A stretch of DNA of 64,000 bases from Dehalogenimonas etheniformans. Lineage in GTDB: Bacteria > Chloroflexota > Dehalococcoidia > Dehalococcoidales > Dehalococcoidaceae. The stretch lies in NCBI RefSeq assembly GCF_014672715.2, contig NZ_CP058566.2, forward strand, positions 992,001 through 1,056,000, in the 5' to 3' direction. Of this stretch, positions 1 through 8,094 are shown one piece after another (position 1 is the stretch's first letter; every line of letters starts with the position of its first letter). The translations under genes and the position numbers were made by a program. The notes beneath the pieces are model-generated. The model ran no database searches and was not told where the DNA came from. It saw only the letters and a list, made by a program, of their open reading frames with translations.

Positions 1-1
1 T

Positions 2-793
2 CGAGAAAAGCTCGTCGATTCCGTCGGCTTCGTGCCAACGATGGGTTTTCTTCACGATGGGCATCTTTCTCTGGTGCGTCAATCCAAAGCAGATTGCGAT
101 CACTCTATTGTGAGCATCTTCGTAAACCCCCCCCAGTTTGGACCGAACGAGGACTTCAACTCATACCCTCGCGATATCGATCATGATCTGGCAATGTTAG
201 ACGCAGCGGGTGCTGATGCCGCATTTCTTCCCTCAGTCGATGAAATGTACCCGGAAGGTGCGGATACATTCGTCGTTCCCGGCAAGATCGCCGAAAGGCT
301 CGAAGGCGCTGTCCGCCCGGGTCATTTCAGGGGTGTAGCTACGGTCGTTCTTAAACTATTCAACCTCATACAAGCCCAAAAAGCCTATTTCGGGCAGAAA
401 GATGCGCAACAGGTCGCTGTTCTCAAGAAGATGGTGGCCGACCTGAACGTTACGGTTGAATTGGTCGTGATGCCGATCATCAGGGAAAAAGATGGGCTAG
501 CGATGAGCAGCCGAAATACTTATTTAAGCCCGGAAGAGCGCCAAGCTGCAACCGTGTTGTATCGGTCATTGAAGTTCGGTGAAAGCCTGATTAGCGCAGG
601 CGAGCAACATGCGGATGTTGTGAAACAGAAGATGATTGATTTTATCTCAGCTGACAAGTTGGCTCGAATCGATTACGTTAGTATAGCCGATCAAGCCAGC
701 TTAGAGGAGCAAACTATAATCGGGAAACCAGCTTTGATCTCTTTAGCTGTGCGGATCGGGCGAACCAGGCTGATCGATAACTCCGTTGTTTAA
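2..793 (+). CDS. panC: Pantothenate synthetase (pantoate--beta-alanine ligase), 5' end cut off by the window
   Basis: This enzyme condenses pantoate with beta-alanine using ATP to make pantothenate, in the cytoplasm, on the way to coenzyme A. The reading frame is open from base 2. The residues before the first ATG (VGFVPTMGFLHDGH) already belong to the family's PTMGALHxGH nucleotide-binding motif, so the ATG at 32 is internal and the true start lies upstream of the window. Further signatures are FVNPPQF, the YFGQKDAQQ stretch and the AMSSRN motif, all in the expected order. The C-terminus is complete. Full-length PanC proteins are about 280 residues, so perhaps 20-25 residues are missing. The gene is followed by a tRNA cluster on the opposite strand. 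Confidence 0.95.
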   Translation, partial: REKLVDSVGFVPTMGFLHDGHLSLVRQSKADCDHSIVSIFVNPPQFGPNEDFNSYPRDIDHDLAMLDAAGADAAFLPSVDEMYPEGADTFVVPGKIAERLEGAVRPGHFRGVATVVLKLFNLIQAQKAYFGQKDAQQVAVLKKMVADLNVTVELVVMPIIREKDGLAMSSRNTYLSPEERQAATVLYRSLKFGESLISAGEQHADVVKQKMIDFISADKLARIDYVSIADQASLEEQTIIGKPALISLAVRIGRTRLIDNSVV

Positions 794-872
794 TAGGCGA
801 ATATTGATACCTTCGACTTGAGCCGCTAGCATACCAAGGCCGGCGAACGGTTAAATGATTCTGAAAATAAAT

Positions 873-947
873 TGGCTCCCGAGGAAGGATTCGAACCTTC
901 GACCAATCGGTTAACAGCCGACCGCTCTACCACTGAGCTACTCGGGA
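873..947 (-). tRNA. tRNA-Asn (GTT)
   Basis: The minus strand folds as a 75-nt tRNA. The acceptor TCCCGAG pairs with CTCGGGA, the D arm is GCTC/GAGC, the anticodon loop reads CTGTTAA with anticodon GTT, and the T arm is GAAGG-TTCGAAT-CCTTC. The discriminator is G and the CCA end is encoded. It is the last of four tRNAs transcribed leftward from about 1249. Confidence 0.95.
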
Positions 948-956
948 GCGAGTATT

Positions 957-1030
957 TGGCTGCCGAGCCAGGGTTCGAACCTGGGCAAAAGGATTCAAAG
1001 TCCTCCGTGCTACCACTACACAACTCGGCA
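957..1030 (-). tRNA. tRNA-Gln (TTG)
   Basis: The minus strand gives a 74-nt cloverleaf with acceptor TGCCGAG/CTCGGCA, anticodon loop CTTTGAA (anticodon TTG) and a canonical T loop TTCGAAC. The 3' CCA is encoded. It is 9 nt from tRNA-Asn, so the two are probably co-transcribed. Confidence 0.95.
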
Positions 1031-1055
1031 ATAGGCTTTTCTCAGCCGCTAAAGC

Positions 1056-1143
1056 TGGTGCCGAAGGTCGGACTCGAACCGACACAGGAGTTGCCCCCTA
1101 GCAGTTTTTGAGACTGCCGCGTCTACCATTCCGCCACTCCGGC
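1056..1143 (-). tRNA. tRNA-Leu (CAA)
   Basis: This is an 88-nt class II tRNA with a long variable arm. The acceptor is GCCGGAG/CTTCGGC with one G-U pair, the anticodon stem-loop is GCAGT-CTCAAAA-ACTGC (anticodon CAA), and the T loop is TTCGAGT. CCA is encoded. It is third from the end of the leftward tRNA cluster. Confidence 0.94.
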
Positions 1144-1176
1144 GTAAAGCCGAATGCTTATTTTAAAGAACGAAAG

Positions 1177-1249
<73 letters not shown>

Positions 1250-1333
1250 GCAGACAACGAATGATATTGTAGCCGTTCTGTCTAGATGGGTCAAGCGATT
1301 GAACTTGGATCGAACGAGCGACCAAGCCCAAAA

Positions 1334-1918
1334 TTAGATGACGCCGTATTGCGAAAACGTGACTAACACTATTAGTATGGACAAAGTTGAGCCGGCAATT
1401 ACTTGAGCCAGGGTGTGTTGGGCTAGATTCAATCTTGCCCACCACATCACCGGCAATAGAATCAACGAGAACGACGCCCACCAGCCAAAAAGAACCAACA
1501 GCACGGTCACGAACGCGGCGACGGTCGAGGAATGTACGGATATCTTCCACCACAGGTTTATGAAAGCGAGACAAACGACTGATGCCAAACCTGCAACAAG
1601 TCCGGCGACAAGTATTGTAGGGGCGTTCAATAAGTTCAAAATCCAGATCGCAAGGACGTCGAAAAACAATCCCACAACATAAACCCTGTGGCGTTGATGC
1701 CGGCGATTGGAAAATAGGGAATCCATGCGCCCGGTTTTGACCATGTACAGAGATATTAGCAGTACTGGTAGGATGGCAAGTAGTGTAACCAACAAGAACC
1801 ATTTGAATCCTTCGATAGTTGAGGCAGCGCCGTTGAACGCCACTAGAGCAATCATCGCGATTCCCAGTACAAGCGGGCTGATACTGTTCGAAATCAGGTG
1901 TGCAATGCGGGTGCGCAA
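1334..1918 (-). CDS. PAP2-superfamily-like integral membrane protein
   Basis: This is a 194-residue, strongly hydrophobic protein with about five or six membrane segments. The C-terminal part carries a weak version of the lipid-phosphatase (PAP2) signature: a VHSST stretch at about residues 127-131 in place of PSGH, and RLNLAQHTLAQVIAG at about 161-175 in place of the SR-x5-H-x3-D motif. The catalytic histidine of the last motif (H in LAQHT) is present, but the final acidic residue of the classical motif is not obvious, so activity on phospholipid or polyprenyl phosphate substrates is uncertain. It lies between the tRNA cluster and a divergent ABC transporter operon. It could also be an inactive PAP2 relative. 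Confidence 0.7.
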   Translation of the reverse strand: MRTRIAHLISNSISPLVLGIAMIALVAFNGAASTIEGFKWFLLVTLLAILPVLLISLYMVKTGRMDSLFSNRRHQRHRVYVVGLFFDVLAIWILNLLNAPTILVAGLVAGLASVVCLAFINLWWKISVHSSTVAAFVTVLLVLFGWWASFSLILLPVMWWARLNLAQHTLAQVIAGSTLSILIVLVTFSQYGVI

Positions 1919-1976
1919 TTAATCGAGCTTGCTCATAAATAATCCGCCAATTATAGCACAGAGTGCATTGAATCTA

Positions 1977-2005
1977 TTGACAATAGCCTACACTGGTATT
2001 AAAGT
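1977..2005 (+). promoter_or_regulatory. Promoter of the ABC-2 exporter operon
   Basis: TTGACA at 1977-1982 and TAAAGT at 2000-2005 are separated by 17 bp. Transcription should begin near 2012, only about 7 nt before the ATG at 2019. This supports the shorter start, because the upstream ATG at 1929 would lie outside the transcript. Confidence 0.6.
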
Positions 2006-2018
2006 GACACCCAATACC

Positions 2019-2765
2019 ATGACTGCGAACGATGTCGTCTCCGTAAATAACGTCAGCTTCAAATACGGTCATCTCAAAGTCATCGATGAACTGTCTCTGG
2101 ACATCCCAAAGGGCCAAGCCTTCGGCCTGCTTGGACCCAACGGCGCCGGTAAGACTACACTGATCAGATTGATGTCGGGATTGCTTCAACCCGACCAAGG
2201 AGCAATTCGCATTGTTGGTGAACCTTTAACCCGGCAGAGGTCCTCGATCATTGGGTACATGCCCCAGACTCCCTCGGTCTACCAGGAACTGTCCGTACGA
2301 CAAAACGTCGAATTCTTCGCCAAAATCTATGGAATGATCGAAGGACCAAGGAGAAAATCGCGCGTCGATGAGGTTATCAAGATAGTCGATTTGTGGGAGA
2401 AGCGCGATACCAGCGCGCATGAGCTTTCGGGAGGCATGCGGCAACGTTTAAGCCTGGCATGCGCCATCGTTCACAATCCTCCAATCATCTTCCTTGACGA
2501 ACCGACCGTTGGTCTTGACCCGGAATTACGTGTCCACTTCTGGGATTATTTCCGGAAACTTACGGCCGCTGGGCACACTTTGATAATTTCCAGCCACACA
2601 ATGGATGATGCGACTCATTGCGACTGCCTGGCATTTCTTCGCGGCGGAAAGGTTATCGCCCGCGGATCGCCCTGTGATCTTATTATTGCCACCAGCGACC
2701 CAAAAGCGAACCTTGAAGACGCATTTCTGTATTTCATTCGTAAAGGCGCCGAGAATCATGCCTAG
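2019..2765 (+). CDS. ABC-2 type transporter ATP-binding protein
   Basis: This cytoplasmic ATPase subunit (248 residues) powers the ABC-2 permease encoded next. It has a Walker A GPNGAGKTT, a Q-loop region (YMPQTPSVYQELSV), the signature LSGGMRQRLSLA, a Walker B IIFLDEPTVGLD and a switch histidine in IISSHTMDD. The start is placed at the ATG at 2019 because the recognisable ABC fold begins there and the promoter at 1977-2005 would exclude the upstream ATG at 1929. The stop codon overlaps the start of the permease gene by 8 bp, so the pair is translationally coupled. The two-component genes just downstream suggest a drug, lipid or peptide exporter of the kind often adjacent to NarL-type regulators. 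The substrate cannot be told. Confidence 0.92.
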   Translation: MTANDVVSVNNVSFKYGHLKVIDELSLDIPKGQAFGLLGPNGAGKTTLIRLMSGLLQPDQGAIRIVGEPLTRQRSSIIGYMPQTPSVYQELSVRQNVEFFAKIYGMIEGPRRKSRVDEVIKIVDLWEKRDTSAHELSGGMRQRLSLACAIVHNPPIIFLDEPTVGLDPELRVHFWDYFRKLTAAGHTLIISSHTMDDATHCDCLAFLRGGKVIARGSPCDLIIATSDPKANLEDAFLYFIRKGAENHA

Positions 2766-3495
2766 GTTGGCTTTGGCAATCGCTCAACGAGTGATAACCC
2801 AGTTACGCCGCGACCATCGGACACTGGGGTTGATAATCGTTGTCCCCGTGGTCGTGATGACGCTTATCGGTTACAGTATGCCCAACAGAAATGCCCAATT
2901 GGAACTCACGGCTCCTGCGTTGATCGCTATGATGGCTCTATTCTTCAGTTTCTTACTCACCGGCATCAGTTTCTTGCGCGAGCGTTCTCAGGGTACCATG
3001 GAACGGCTGATGGTATCGCCCGTCTCCAGAACCGATATTGTCTTGGGATATTTGCTTGGTTTCATGATCTTTGCCCTGATTCAGACACTCATCATCTTCT
3101 TCTTTACCGTATGGATATTCGACGTTCCCTATAAAGGAGCCCTTTGGGAGATACTGGTCTTCCAGATGGCTATCGTTATCGGGTCGGTGACATTGGGCAT
3201 ATTCATCTCCACCTTTGCCAAGAACGAATTCCAGATGGTCCAGTTCATACCCCTTATTATTGTGCCGCAAGTATTTTTAGGCGGGGTGCTGTGGCCAGTG
3301 GAGCAAATGAACGGCTTCTTGCAGGGAGTTTCCAAAATCCTTCCTTTGACCTACGCCGTTGATGGCTTGCGCAACATCATGCGCCAGGGTGAATCCCTTG
3401 GTGGTGTCGGTGGTGATCTGGCCTTTCTGCTTGGTTTTGCTGTATTCACCTCCATCCTCGCCGCCCTGACACTCAGGCGCCGGGCAGGGGGTTGA
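2758..3495 (+). CDS. ABC-2 type transporter permease
   Basis: This 245-residue membrane protein with about six transmembrane segments is the partner of the preceding ATPase. The N-terminus (MPRLALAIAQRVITQLRRD) is amphipathic and basic, as in ABC-2 permeases. The helices TALIAMMALFFSFLLTGISF and the conserved region around FLRERSQGTMERLMVSPVSR are typical of the ABC2_membrane family. An ATG at 2758 overlapping the ATPase stop is chosen over the upstream ATG at 2605, which would overlap the ATPase by 160 bp. The C-terminus ends with a basic tail (LRRRAGG). It exports an unknown substrate across the cytoplasmic membrane. Confidence 0.9.
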   Translation: MPRLALAIAQRVITQLRRDHRTLGLIIVVPVVVMTLIGYSMPNRNAQLELTAPALIAMMALFFSFLLTGISFLRERSQGTMERLMVSPVSRTDIVLGYLLGFMIFALIQTLIIFFFTVWIFDVPYKGALWEILVFQMAIVIGSVTLGIFISTFAKNEFQMVQFIPLIIVPQVFLGGVLWPVEQMNGFLQGVSKILPLTYAVDGLRNIMRQGESLGGVGGDLAFLLGFAVFTSILAALTLRRRAGG

Positions 3496-3567
3496 TCGCT
3501 ACCGCAATAAAGACAATCGGAATTCCACTTATCATTCCCACGATCTTGATTGACAATATAATGTTCG

Positions 3568-3596
3568 TTGACACTGGGAGAAGGGCGCTTTATTAT
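3568..3596 (+). promoter_or_regulatory. Promoter of the two-component operon
   Basis: TTGACA at 3568-3573 and TATTAT at 3591-3596 have a 17-bp spacer. The predicted start is near 3603, about 44 nt before the histidine kinase start. The two-component pair therefore has its own promoter, separate from the ABC genes. Confidence 0.65.
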
Positions 3597-3646
3597 AATC
3601 CGAGTTTACCAGGTCATCGGCATTACGGGTTCCGCTAAGGACGCAT

Positions 3647-4807
3647 ATGCAGGATCCATCCTCATTCACTCAAGCGATGAGATTCGGCGGCAGATTAAGG
3701 TTATACCTGAATCTGTATCGGGCGCTTGCTCTGGTTATCGCAGCCAGCCAGTTAAATGTAAATGGAATCGAATCGCCCCTATCGTCCGCAGTCATATTTT
3801 GGGGAGTGACCGGTTATACCCTTTTTAAGTTCATCACGCCTGCTTCCCCCAAACGATACCTAGCAGGCCAACTGCTTCTTGCCCTCGACCTTTTGTTTTG
3901 TGGTTTTTTAATTTGGCTTACTGGAGGCGTGAGCAGTCCATTCCTTTTATACACATTGTCACCTGTCTTGACGGCCTCCCTGTTCTATTCTTCATATCTG
4001 GCGATGACTGTCGGCGTCGCCTCTGTTTTAGACGTTTTGCTCGCTCAACTCGTGGCGCCAGTATCAAGCGCCAGTTTCAATGCAACCGAAATCAGCTACT
4101 TTTTGATTTATATTGCCGCGGTAAGCCTGGCCGCTTCGTTGCCCTACCTGGTGAACGTCAACCTTCAGCAGCGCCTGGAAAAAGAATTCGTCACTGAAGA
4201 GAGACAACGGTTGTCTCGCGAGATTCACGACGGCACCGTTCAGACGCTTTCGGCTATAAATTGGCAGGCTCAGATAATCGAACGGGAACTTAAACGGCGC
4301 GGCATCCAGATGAATGAGGTCGATAAGCTTCTTCGTCTCGTTGAAGAATCAAGAATCGAAGCCCTGGAGTCATTGGAGTTGCTTCGAAAATATTCCGGCG
4401 CCGGACAGATGATGTCTCACCTCAAGAATTACCTCTATCATTTGAAACAGGATGCTGGCATTAATTACAGAATTAACCTTCCGGAGACAGAACCCTCGCT
4501 GCCGCCGCATATCGAACTGCAGCTATTGCGGATCTGCCAGGAAGCAATGAACAATATTCGTAAACACGCGGAAGCTAAAAATATCAATTTTGAGATGATT
4601 CGGCGCGACGGGCACCTTTGTGTGTCTATTCAAGACGATGGAAAGGGTTTCGACGTCGGCCAATATTATCACGGGCACTCACGGCATGGTCATGGCTTGA
4701 ACGTGATGAAGGAACGGGCTATTTCAGCGGGGGGCGGCCTGAAAATCTTCAGTATGCCGGGAAAGGGAACCACATTGACCGTCGATATTCCATTGGAGAG
4801 GAACTAA
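3647..4807 (+). CDS. Membrane sensor histidine kinase, NarL/DesK type (HisKA_3)
   Basis: This is a 386-residue sensor kinase. The first ~165 residues form about five or six membrane helices with very short loops and no extracellular domain, so it probably senses something in or at the membrane. A HisKA_3 dimerisation domain follows; REIHDGTVQTLSAI at about residues 190-203 holds the phosphoacceptor His followed by Asp. The C-terminal HATPase domain shows the N box (EAMNNIRKHAEA), G1 (DDGKGF) and G2 (GHGLNVMKERA). The ATG at 3647 has an AAGGA element a few bases upstream. Its partner is the response regulator that starts 4 nt after its stop. Intramembrane-sensing kinases next to ABC exporters commonly respond to membrane stress or antibiotics; that role here is inferred. 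Confidence 0.93.
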   Translation: MQDPSSFTQAMRFGGRLRLYLNLYRALALVIAASQLNVNGIESPLSSAVIFWGVTGYTLFKFITPASPKRYLAGQLLLALDLLFCGFLIWLTGGVSSPFLLYTLSPVLTASLFYSSYLAMTVGVASVLDVLLAQLVAPVSSASFNATEISYFLIYIAAVSLAASLPYLVNVNLQQRLEKEFVTEERQRLSREIHDGTVQTLSAINWQAQIIERELKRRGIQMNEVDKLLRLVEESRIEALESLELLRKYSGAGQMMSHLKNYLYHLKQDAGINYRINLPETEPSLPPHIELQLLRICQEAMNNIRKHAEAKNINFEMIRRDGHLCVSIQDDGKGFDVGQYYHGHSRHGHGLNVMKERAISAGGGLKIFSMPGKGTTLTVDIPLERN

Positions 4808-4810
4808 TAC

Positions 4811-5458
4811 ATGTCTGAAAACACTCGCATACTTATTGTTGACGACCACGCGATTGTCAGAAGCGGTCTTACTTCGATCCTGGCAGGCGAAGAAAAAATG
4901 CACATCATTGGCGAAGCAGCGGATGGGAATGAGGCCATTGCTAAATCCACCGCGTTGCAACCCGATGTCATTCTTCTGGATATTTTGATGCCCCGGTGCA
5001 CGGGTCTTGAGGCATTGCCGGTAATTAGGGAAAAGGCGCCTGGGGCCAGGATACTAATGCTCACCGTGTCTGCAGAGGAAAAAGATCTTTTTACCGCATT
5101 GAAATACGGCGCCCAGGGTTATCTCCTAAAAGGATCAGGGATCACAGATGTTGTTTCAGCCATCAGGCGGGTGGCAAACGGTGAGGTTATTCTCTCGCCC
5201 CAGATGGCAGGGTCACTGGTGTCAGAATTCCGGCAGCGTCAGGCAAACAAGGAAGATATCGACTTATCTCCCAGGGAAATGGAAGTCTTGAAGCTAGTCG
5301 GAGACGGTCTTACCAACTCCGAAATTGCTGAGAAAATGTTCCTTGGAGAAAGCACGGTCCGTACCTATTTATCGCGGCTCTTGGATAAGCTCCAGCTTCG
5401 AAACCGGGCGGCGGCGGTTGCCTACGCAACCAGGCGGGGCATCTCGTCAAATAAATAA
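4811..5458 (+). CDS. Response regulator, NarL/FixJ family
   Basis: This is a 215-residue transcription factor. The N-terminal receiver has the acidic pair in ILIVDDHAIVRSG, the phosphoacceptor Asp in VILLDILMPRCTG and the conserved Lys in GYLLKGS. The C-terminal LuxR-type helix-turn-helix is LSPREMEVLKLVGDGLTNSEIAEKMF with a recognition helix around STVRTYLSRLLDKL. It starts just after the kinase gene ends, so the two form an operon and a cognate pair. The likely targets include the neighbouring ABC exporter, by analogy with LiaSR/DesKR arrangements. A stem-loop terminator follows the stop. Confidence 0.95.
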   Translation: MSENTRILIVDDHAIVRSGLTSILAGEEKMHIIGEAADGNEAIAKSTALQPDVILLDILMPRCTGLEALPVIREKAPGARILMLTVSAEEKDLFTALKYGAQGYLLKGSGITDVVSAIRRVANGEVILSPQMAGSLVSEFRQRQANKEDIDLSPREMEVLKLVGDGLTNSEIAEKMFLGESTVRTYLSRLLDKLQLRNRAAAVAYATRRGISSNK

Positions 5459-5462
5459 AAAA

Positions 5463-5491
5463 TGTCCCGGAGTTGGAATTCTTCCGGGACA
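5463..5491 (+). terminator. Terminator after the two-component operon
   Basis: TGTCCCGG at 5463-5470 and CCGGGACA at 5484-5491 form a stem with a 13-nt loop, only 4 nt after the response regulator stop. The tail is A/T-rich rather than a clean U run, so it may be a weak or two-directional terminator that also insulates tRNA-Gly. Confidence 0.5.
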
Positions 5492-5504
5492 AAGAATTTC
5501 ATTT

Positions 5505-5579
5505 TGGAGCGGGCGACGGGATTCGAACCCGCGACAACCTGCTTGGAAGGCAGGAACTCTACCACTGAGTTACACCCGC
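5505..5579 (-). tRNA. tRNA-Gly (TCC)
   Basis: This is a 75-nt cloverleaf on the minus strand with acceptor GCGGGTG/CGCCCGC (one U-G pair), anticodon stem-loop CCTGC-CTTCCAA-GCAGG (anticodon TCC) and T loop TTCGAAT. The discriminator is T and CCA is encoded. It is a solitary tRNA between convergent and divergent protein genes. Confidence 0.95.
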
Positions 5580-5668
5580 AAAACAAAGCAATTTTAACCT
5601 TGTGTGGCTAAGTTTGTAAAGCGCTTTCCCTCATCTAACATCAAACATAGTCTCCGATCGGCCCACTT

Positions 5669-5676
5669 GATATAAT
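5669..5676 (+). promoter_or_regulatory. Extended -10 promoter of cobQ
   Basis: TGA-TATAAT (TG at 5668-5669, hexamer 5671-5676) is an extended -10 element with no convincing -35. Transcription should start near 5683, giving a leader of only about 14 nt that contains the GGAGG ribosome site at about 5687. There is no room for a cobalamin riboswitch. Confidence 0.55.
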
Positions 5677-5696
5677 CTGCGTGCCTGGAGGACAAA

Positions 5697-7220
5697 ATGT
5701 CGACGAAAAATGCGAAAGTTATTATGGTACAGGGAACTTCTTCAAATGTGGGGAAGAGCGTGCTGGTCGCCGCCCTTTGCAGGATTTTCAAACAAGACGG
5801 TTATAGGGTGGCGCCCTTCAAGGCTCAGAATATGGCTCTCAACGCGTTTGTGACGCCCGAGGGCGGCGAAATTGGCCGGGCTCAGGCAATGCAGGCCGAA
5901 GCCTCAGGTATCGCCCCCAGCATTCACATGAATCCGATTCTTTTGAAACCGGAGGCTAATTCCCGCGCCCAGATCATAGTACATGGAAAGGTTTTCGATA
6001 CCTCATCCGCCAAGGACTATTACAACTACACGATGATGCTACTCGACAAGGTCAAAGAATCGCTCGAATACCTCAGATCACGGTATGACATCGTGGTTAT
6101 CGAAGGCGCCGGCTCCCCTGCCGAGATTAACCTTAAAGCCAGGGAGATCGCCAACATGCGCATCGCCAAACTGGCAAAGGCGCCGGTTTTGCTAGCGGGC
6201 GATATCGATCGTGGCGGCGTTTACGCTTTCCTTGTTGGCACGCTCGAGTTGCTTGATGAAAGCGAACGGAAATTAGTAAAAGGTTTCATAATCAATAAGT
6301 TCCGAGGCGACGTCACCCTGATAAAAGACGCCAACGACTTTCTGGAGGAGCGGACCAAGCTGCCCGTGCTGGGAGTAGTGCCCTACTATCGAGATATCTT
6401 ACTCGCCCAGGAGGATTCGGTCTATCTGGATGAGCGCCGGAATGCCGTGTCCAATGCCGACCTGGATATTGCCATCATCCGGAGTCCCAGAATATCCAAC
6501 TACGATGATTTCGATCCTTTGGAAGAAGATGGAGCCAACCTCCGCTTCATCTGCCGCCCTGAAGAGATGGGGAATCCTGACCTTATTATTATCCCCGGTT
6601 CCAAAACTACGGTTCCGGATCTGCTGGCCATACGAGACTCTGGCGTCGCTGAGTCGATCATTAAGAAAGCCAGGTCAGGTACACCCGTTTTCGGCGCCTG
6701 TGGTGGGTATCAGATGCTTGGAAACCTGATACACGATCCGAACCATGTCGAATCGGATAATGACACGGTTCAAGGACTTGGCTTGATCGATGCCGAAACT
6801 ACTTTCATCAGCGATAAAGCGACAACACAAGTGAAAGGCATTGTCACCGGCGAGCGGGGTTTGTTGGAAGGTTTAAAGGGGGAAATTCTAACCGGTTATG
6901 AGATTCATATGGGAAGGACTGAAAGCCGGATCCGCCCATTCCAGATTACTGAAACCCAGGACGGGCCAGCATTCTATACCGATGGCAGCGCAAACGAGGA
7001 AGGGACGGTTGTTGGTAGTTACATCCACGGCATCTTCCTGAGTCACGGATTCCGGCGAGGTTTATTGAATAACCTGCGGCGCCGCAAAGGTTTGCCTGAG
7101 CGAATTTACGATGCCCCATTAGATAAAGAAAAACATTATGACGCCCTTGCAGACCTGGTTAGAAATTCGTTGGATATGGAAACTATCTATAGGATTCTCA
7201 ACGAGGGTGTCGAGGCATGA
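5697..7220 (+). CDS. cobQ: Cobyric acid synthase (glutamine-hydrolysing)
   Basis: This enzyme amidates the b, d, e and g side chains of adenosylcobyrinic acid a,c-diamide with glutamine and ATP, late in corrinoid synthesis or salvage. The protein has 507 residues, the normal length. The N-terminal dethiobiotin-synthetase-like domain has the P-loop MVQGTSSNVGKSVL and the FKAQNMALNA motif. The C-terminal type 1 glutamine amidotransferase domain has the nucleophile Cys in FGACGGYQMLG and the conserved His in GSYIHGIFL. A GGAGG ribosome site precedes the ATG. The next gene overlaps its stop by 4 bp. Corrinoids are essential cofactors of reductive dehalogenases and methyltransferases in this class. 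Confidence 0.96.
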   Translation: MSTKNAKVIMVQGTSSNVGKSVLVAALCRIFKQDGYRVAPFKAQNMALNAFVTPEGGEIGRAQAMQAEASGIAPSIHMNPILLKPEANSRAQIIVHGKVFDTSSAKDYYNYTMMLLDKVKESLEYLRSRYDIVVIEGAGSPAEINLKAREIANMRIAKLAKAPVLLAGDIDRGGVYAFLVGTLELLDESERKLVKGFIINKFRGDVTLIKDANDFLEERTKLPVLGVVPYYRDILLAQEDSVYLDERRNAVSNADLDIAIIRSPRISNYDDFDPLEEDGANLRFICRPEEMGNPDLIIIPGSKTTVPDLLAIRDSGVAESIIKKARSGTPVFGACGGYQMLGNLIHDPNHVESDNDTVQGLGLIDAETTFISDKATTQVKGIVTGERGLLEGLKGEILTGYEIHMGRTESRIRPFQITETQDGPAFYTDGSANEEGTVVGSYIHGIFLSHGFRRGLLNNLRRRKGLPERIYDAPLDKEKHYDALADLVRNSLDMETIYRILNEGVEA

Positions 7221-7630
7221 GCCGCGAAAACATCGAGCGGATGCGCGAAGCCAGCTGCAGCGAACCGGCATGGCAGACGCTGGGAATCGAGTTAAGGGAA
7301 ATTTCGGACGGTTTTTCCAAGGTGAGTTTCAAGGTACGTCCTGAGTTTCTTAACTTTGTCGGCACGCTGCACGGCGGAATTATTGTAACCTTAGCTGATT
7401 CGGCCTTCGGTTATGCTTTGAATTCGCTGCATTTCCCGACGATTGCCAGCCAATTCAATATCCATTTCCTCAATCCTGCCGTCGTGGGCGATGAGTTAGC
7501 TGCGGAATGCCGGGTAATAAAAGCCGGGAAACGCACCATGATGGCTGAAATTTCAGTACAGAACCAAGATGGAAAACTCATCGCGAAGGCCACAGGAACC
7601 GGGATTCCGCTGGACAGAGAACAGCTTTGA
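7217..7630 (+). CDS. PaaI-family hotdog thioesterase
   Basis: This 137-residue hotdog-fold acyl-CoA thioesterase of the PaaI/YbgC type would hydrolyse a CoA thioester in the cytoplasm. The diagnostic segment FVGTLHGGIIVTLADSAFGYAL holds the HGG motif and the acidic residue in LADSA that form the active site. The ATG overlaps the cobQ stop (ATGA), so the two are translationally coupled. Why a thioesterase should travel with cobyric acid synthase is unclear. The substrate may be an aryl- or short acyl-CoA, as for PaaI, and could link to the acyl-CoA ligases at 9-20 kb. It converges with the next gene, and the stops adjoin. Confidence 0.88.
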   Translation: MSRENIERMREASCSEPAWQTLGIELREISDGFSKVSFKVRPEFLNFVGTLHGGIIVTLADSAFGYALNSLHFPTIASQFNIHFLNPAVVGDELAAECRVIKAGKRTMMAEISVQNQDGKLIAKATGTGIPLDREQL

Positions 7631-7867
7631 TTATCGCTTTCTGATCAGAGTCCAAAGTCCGGCGACCGTCAAGAATAGTCCAATTAATGCCAAAACGGAT
7701 GTCACTGCCCATTGGATCGCCACCGAAGAGTAGCCTATCGCGAGTCCTCCCAAGGCCAAGCCGAAGACCAATAGGCTACCTATCAGTTGAGAAGTAGCTA
7801 TTTCAATAGATTCGGGATATACCGTGGCCACTTTAACGCGGCGTTGTCTCAAATACCTATACGCCAT
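7631..7867 (-). CDS. Small membrane protein with two transmembrane helices
   Basis: This is a 78-residue protein I do not recognise. It has a basic N-terminal cytoplasmic stretch (MAYRYLRQRRVKV) followed by two hydrophobic helices (about residues 28-45 and 52-72) and a basic end (LIRKR), so both ends are probably inside. The start at 7867 has an AGGAGA ribosome site 7 nt upstream. The longer frame from 7915 would place that site inside the gene. It is monocistronic and convergent with the thioesterase gene, with no terminator visible between them. Confidence 0.6.
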   Translation of the reverse strand: MAYRYLRQRRVKVATVYPESIEIATSQLIGSLLVFGLALGGLAIGYSSVAIQWAVTSVLALIGLFLTVAGLWTLIRKR

Positions 7868-8077
7868 AGATTCTCCTGGAATCAGGGTTTTGGACCGAAT
7901 ACTTCGTGTGTTCATTGCCCATCATATTATTCACTTGGGCTTTGGGCAATTCGTGAAATCACCTATTTATTGTTGATTCAGTACTCAATTATTGAAACGT
8001 CTCTAAAAATGAAAGGTTAGTGACAGGTTATTCCTTAAATTCAACCAATGGTCATATTCTGGAAAAATGTTAGGTAT

Positions 8078-8085
8078 GTTATAAT
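8078..8085 (+). promoter_or_regulatory. Extended -10 promoter, probably leaderless
   Basis: TGT-TATAAT (TG at 8077-8078, hexamer 8080-8085) ends 9 nt before the ATG at 8095. The start point is expected 6-8 nt after the hexamer, so the mRNA would begin 0-3 nt before the start codon. No ribosome site exists. Confidence 0.55.
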
Positions 8086-8094
8086 GCTGGAATT

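Noticed and set aside
872-1111. Open frames on both strands across the tRNA cluster
   Set aside because: They are built from tRNA sequence; the four cloverleaves explain the region fully.
5580-5696. A cobalamin riboswitch upstream of cobQ
   Set aside because: The gap after tRNA-Gly is too short and the extended -10 leaves a leader of only about 14 nt.
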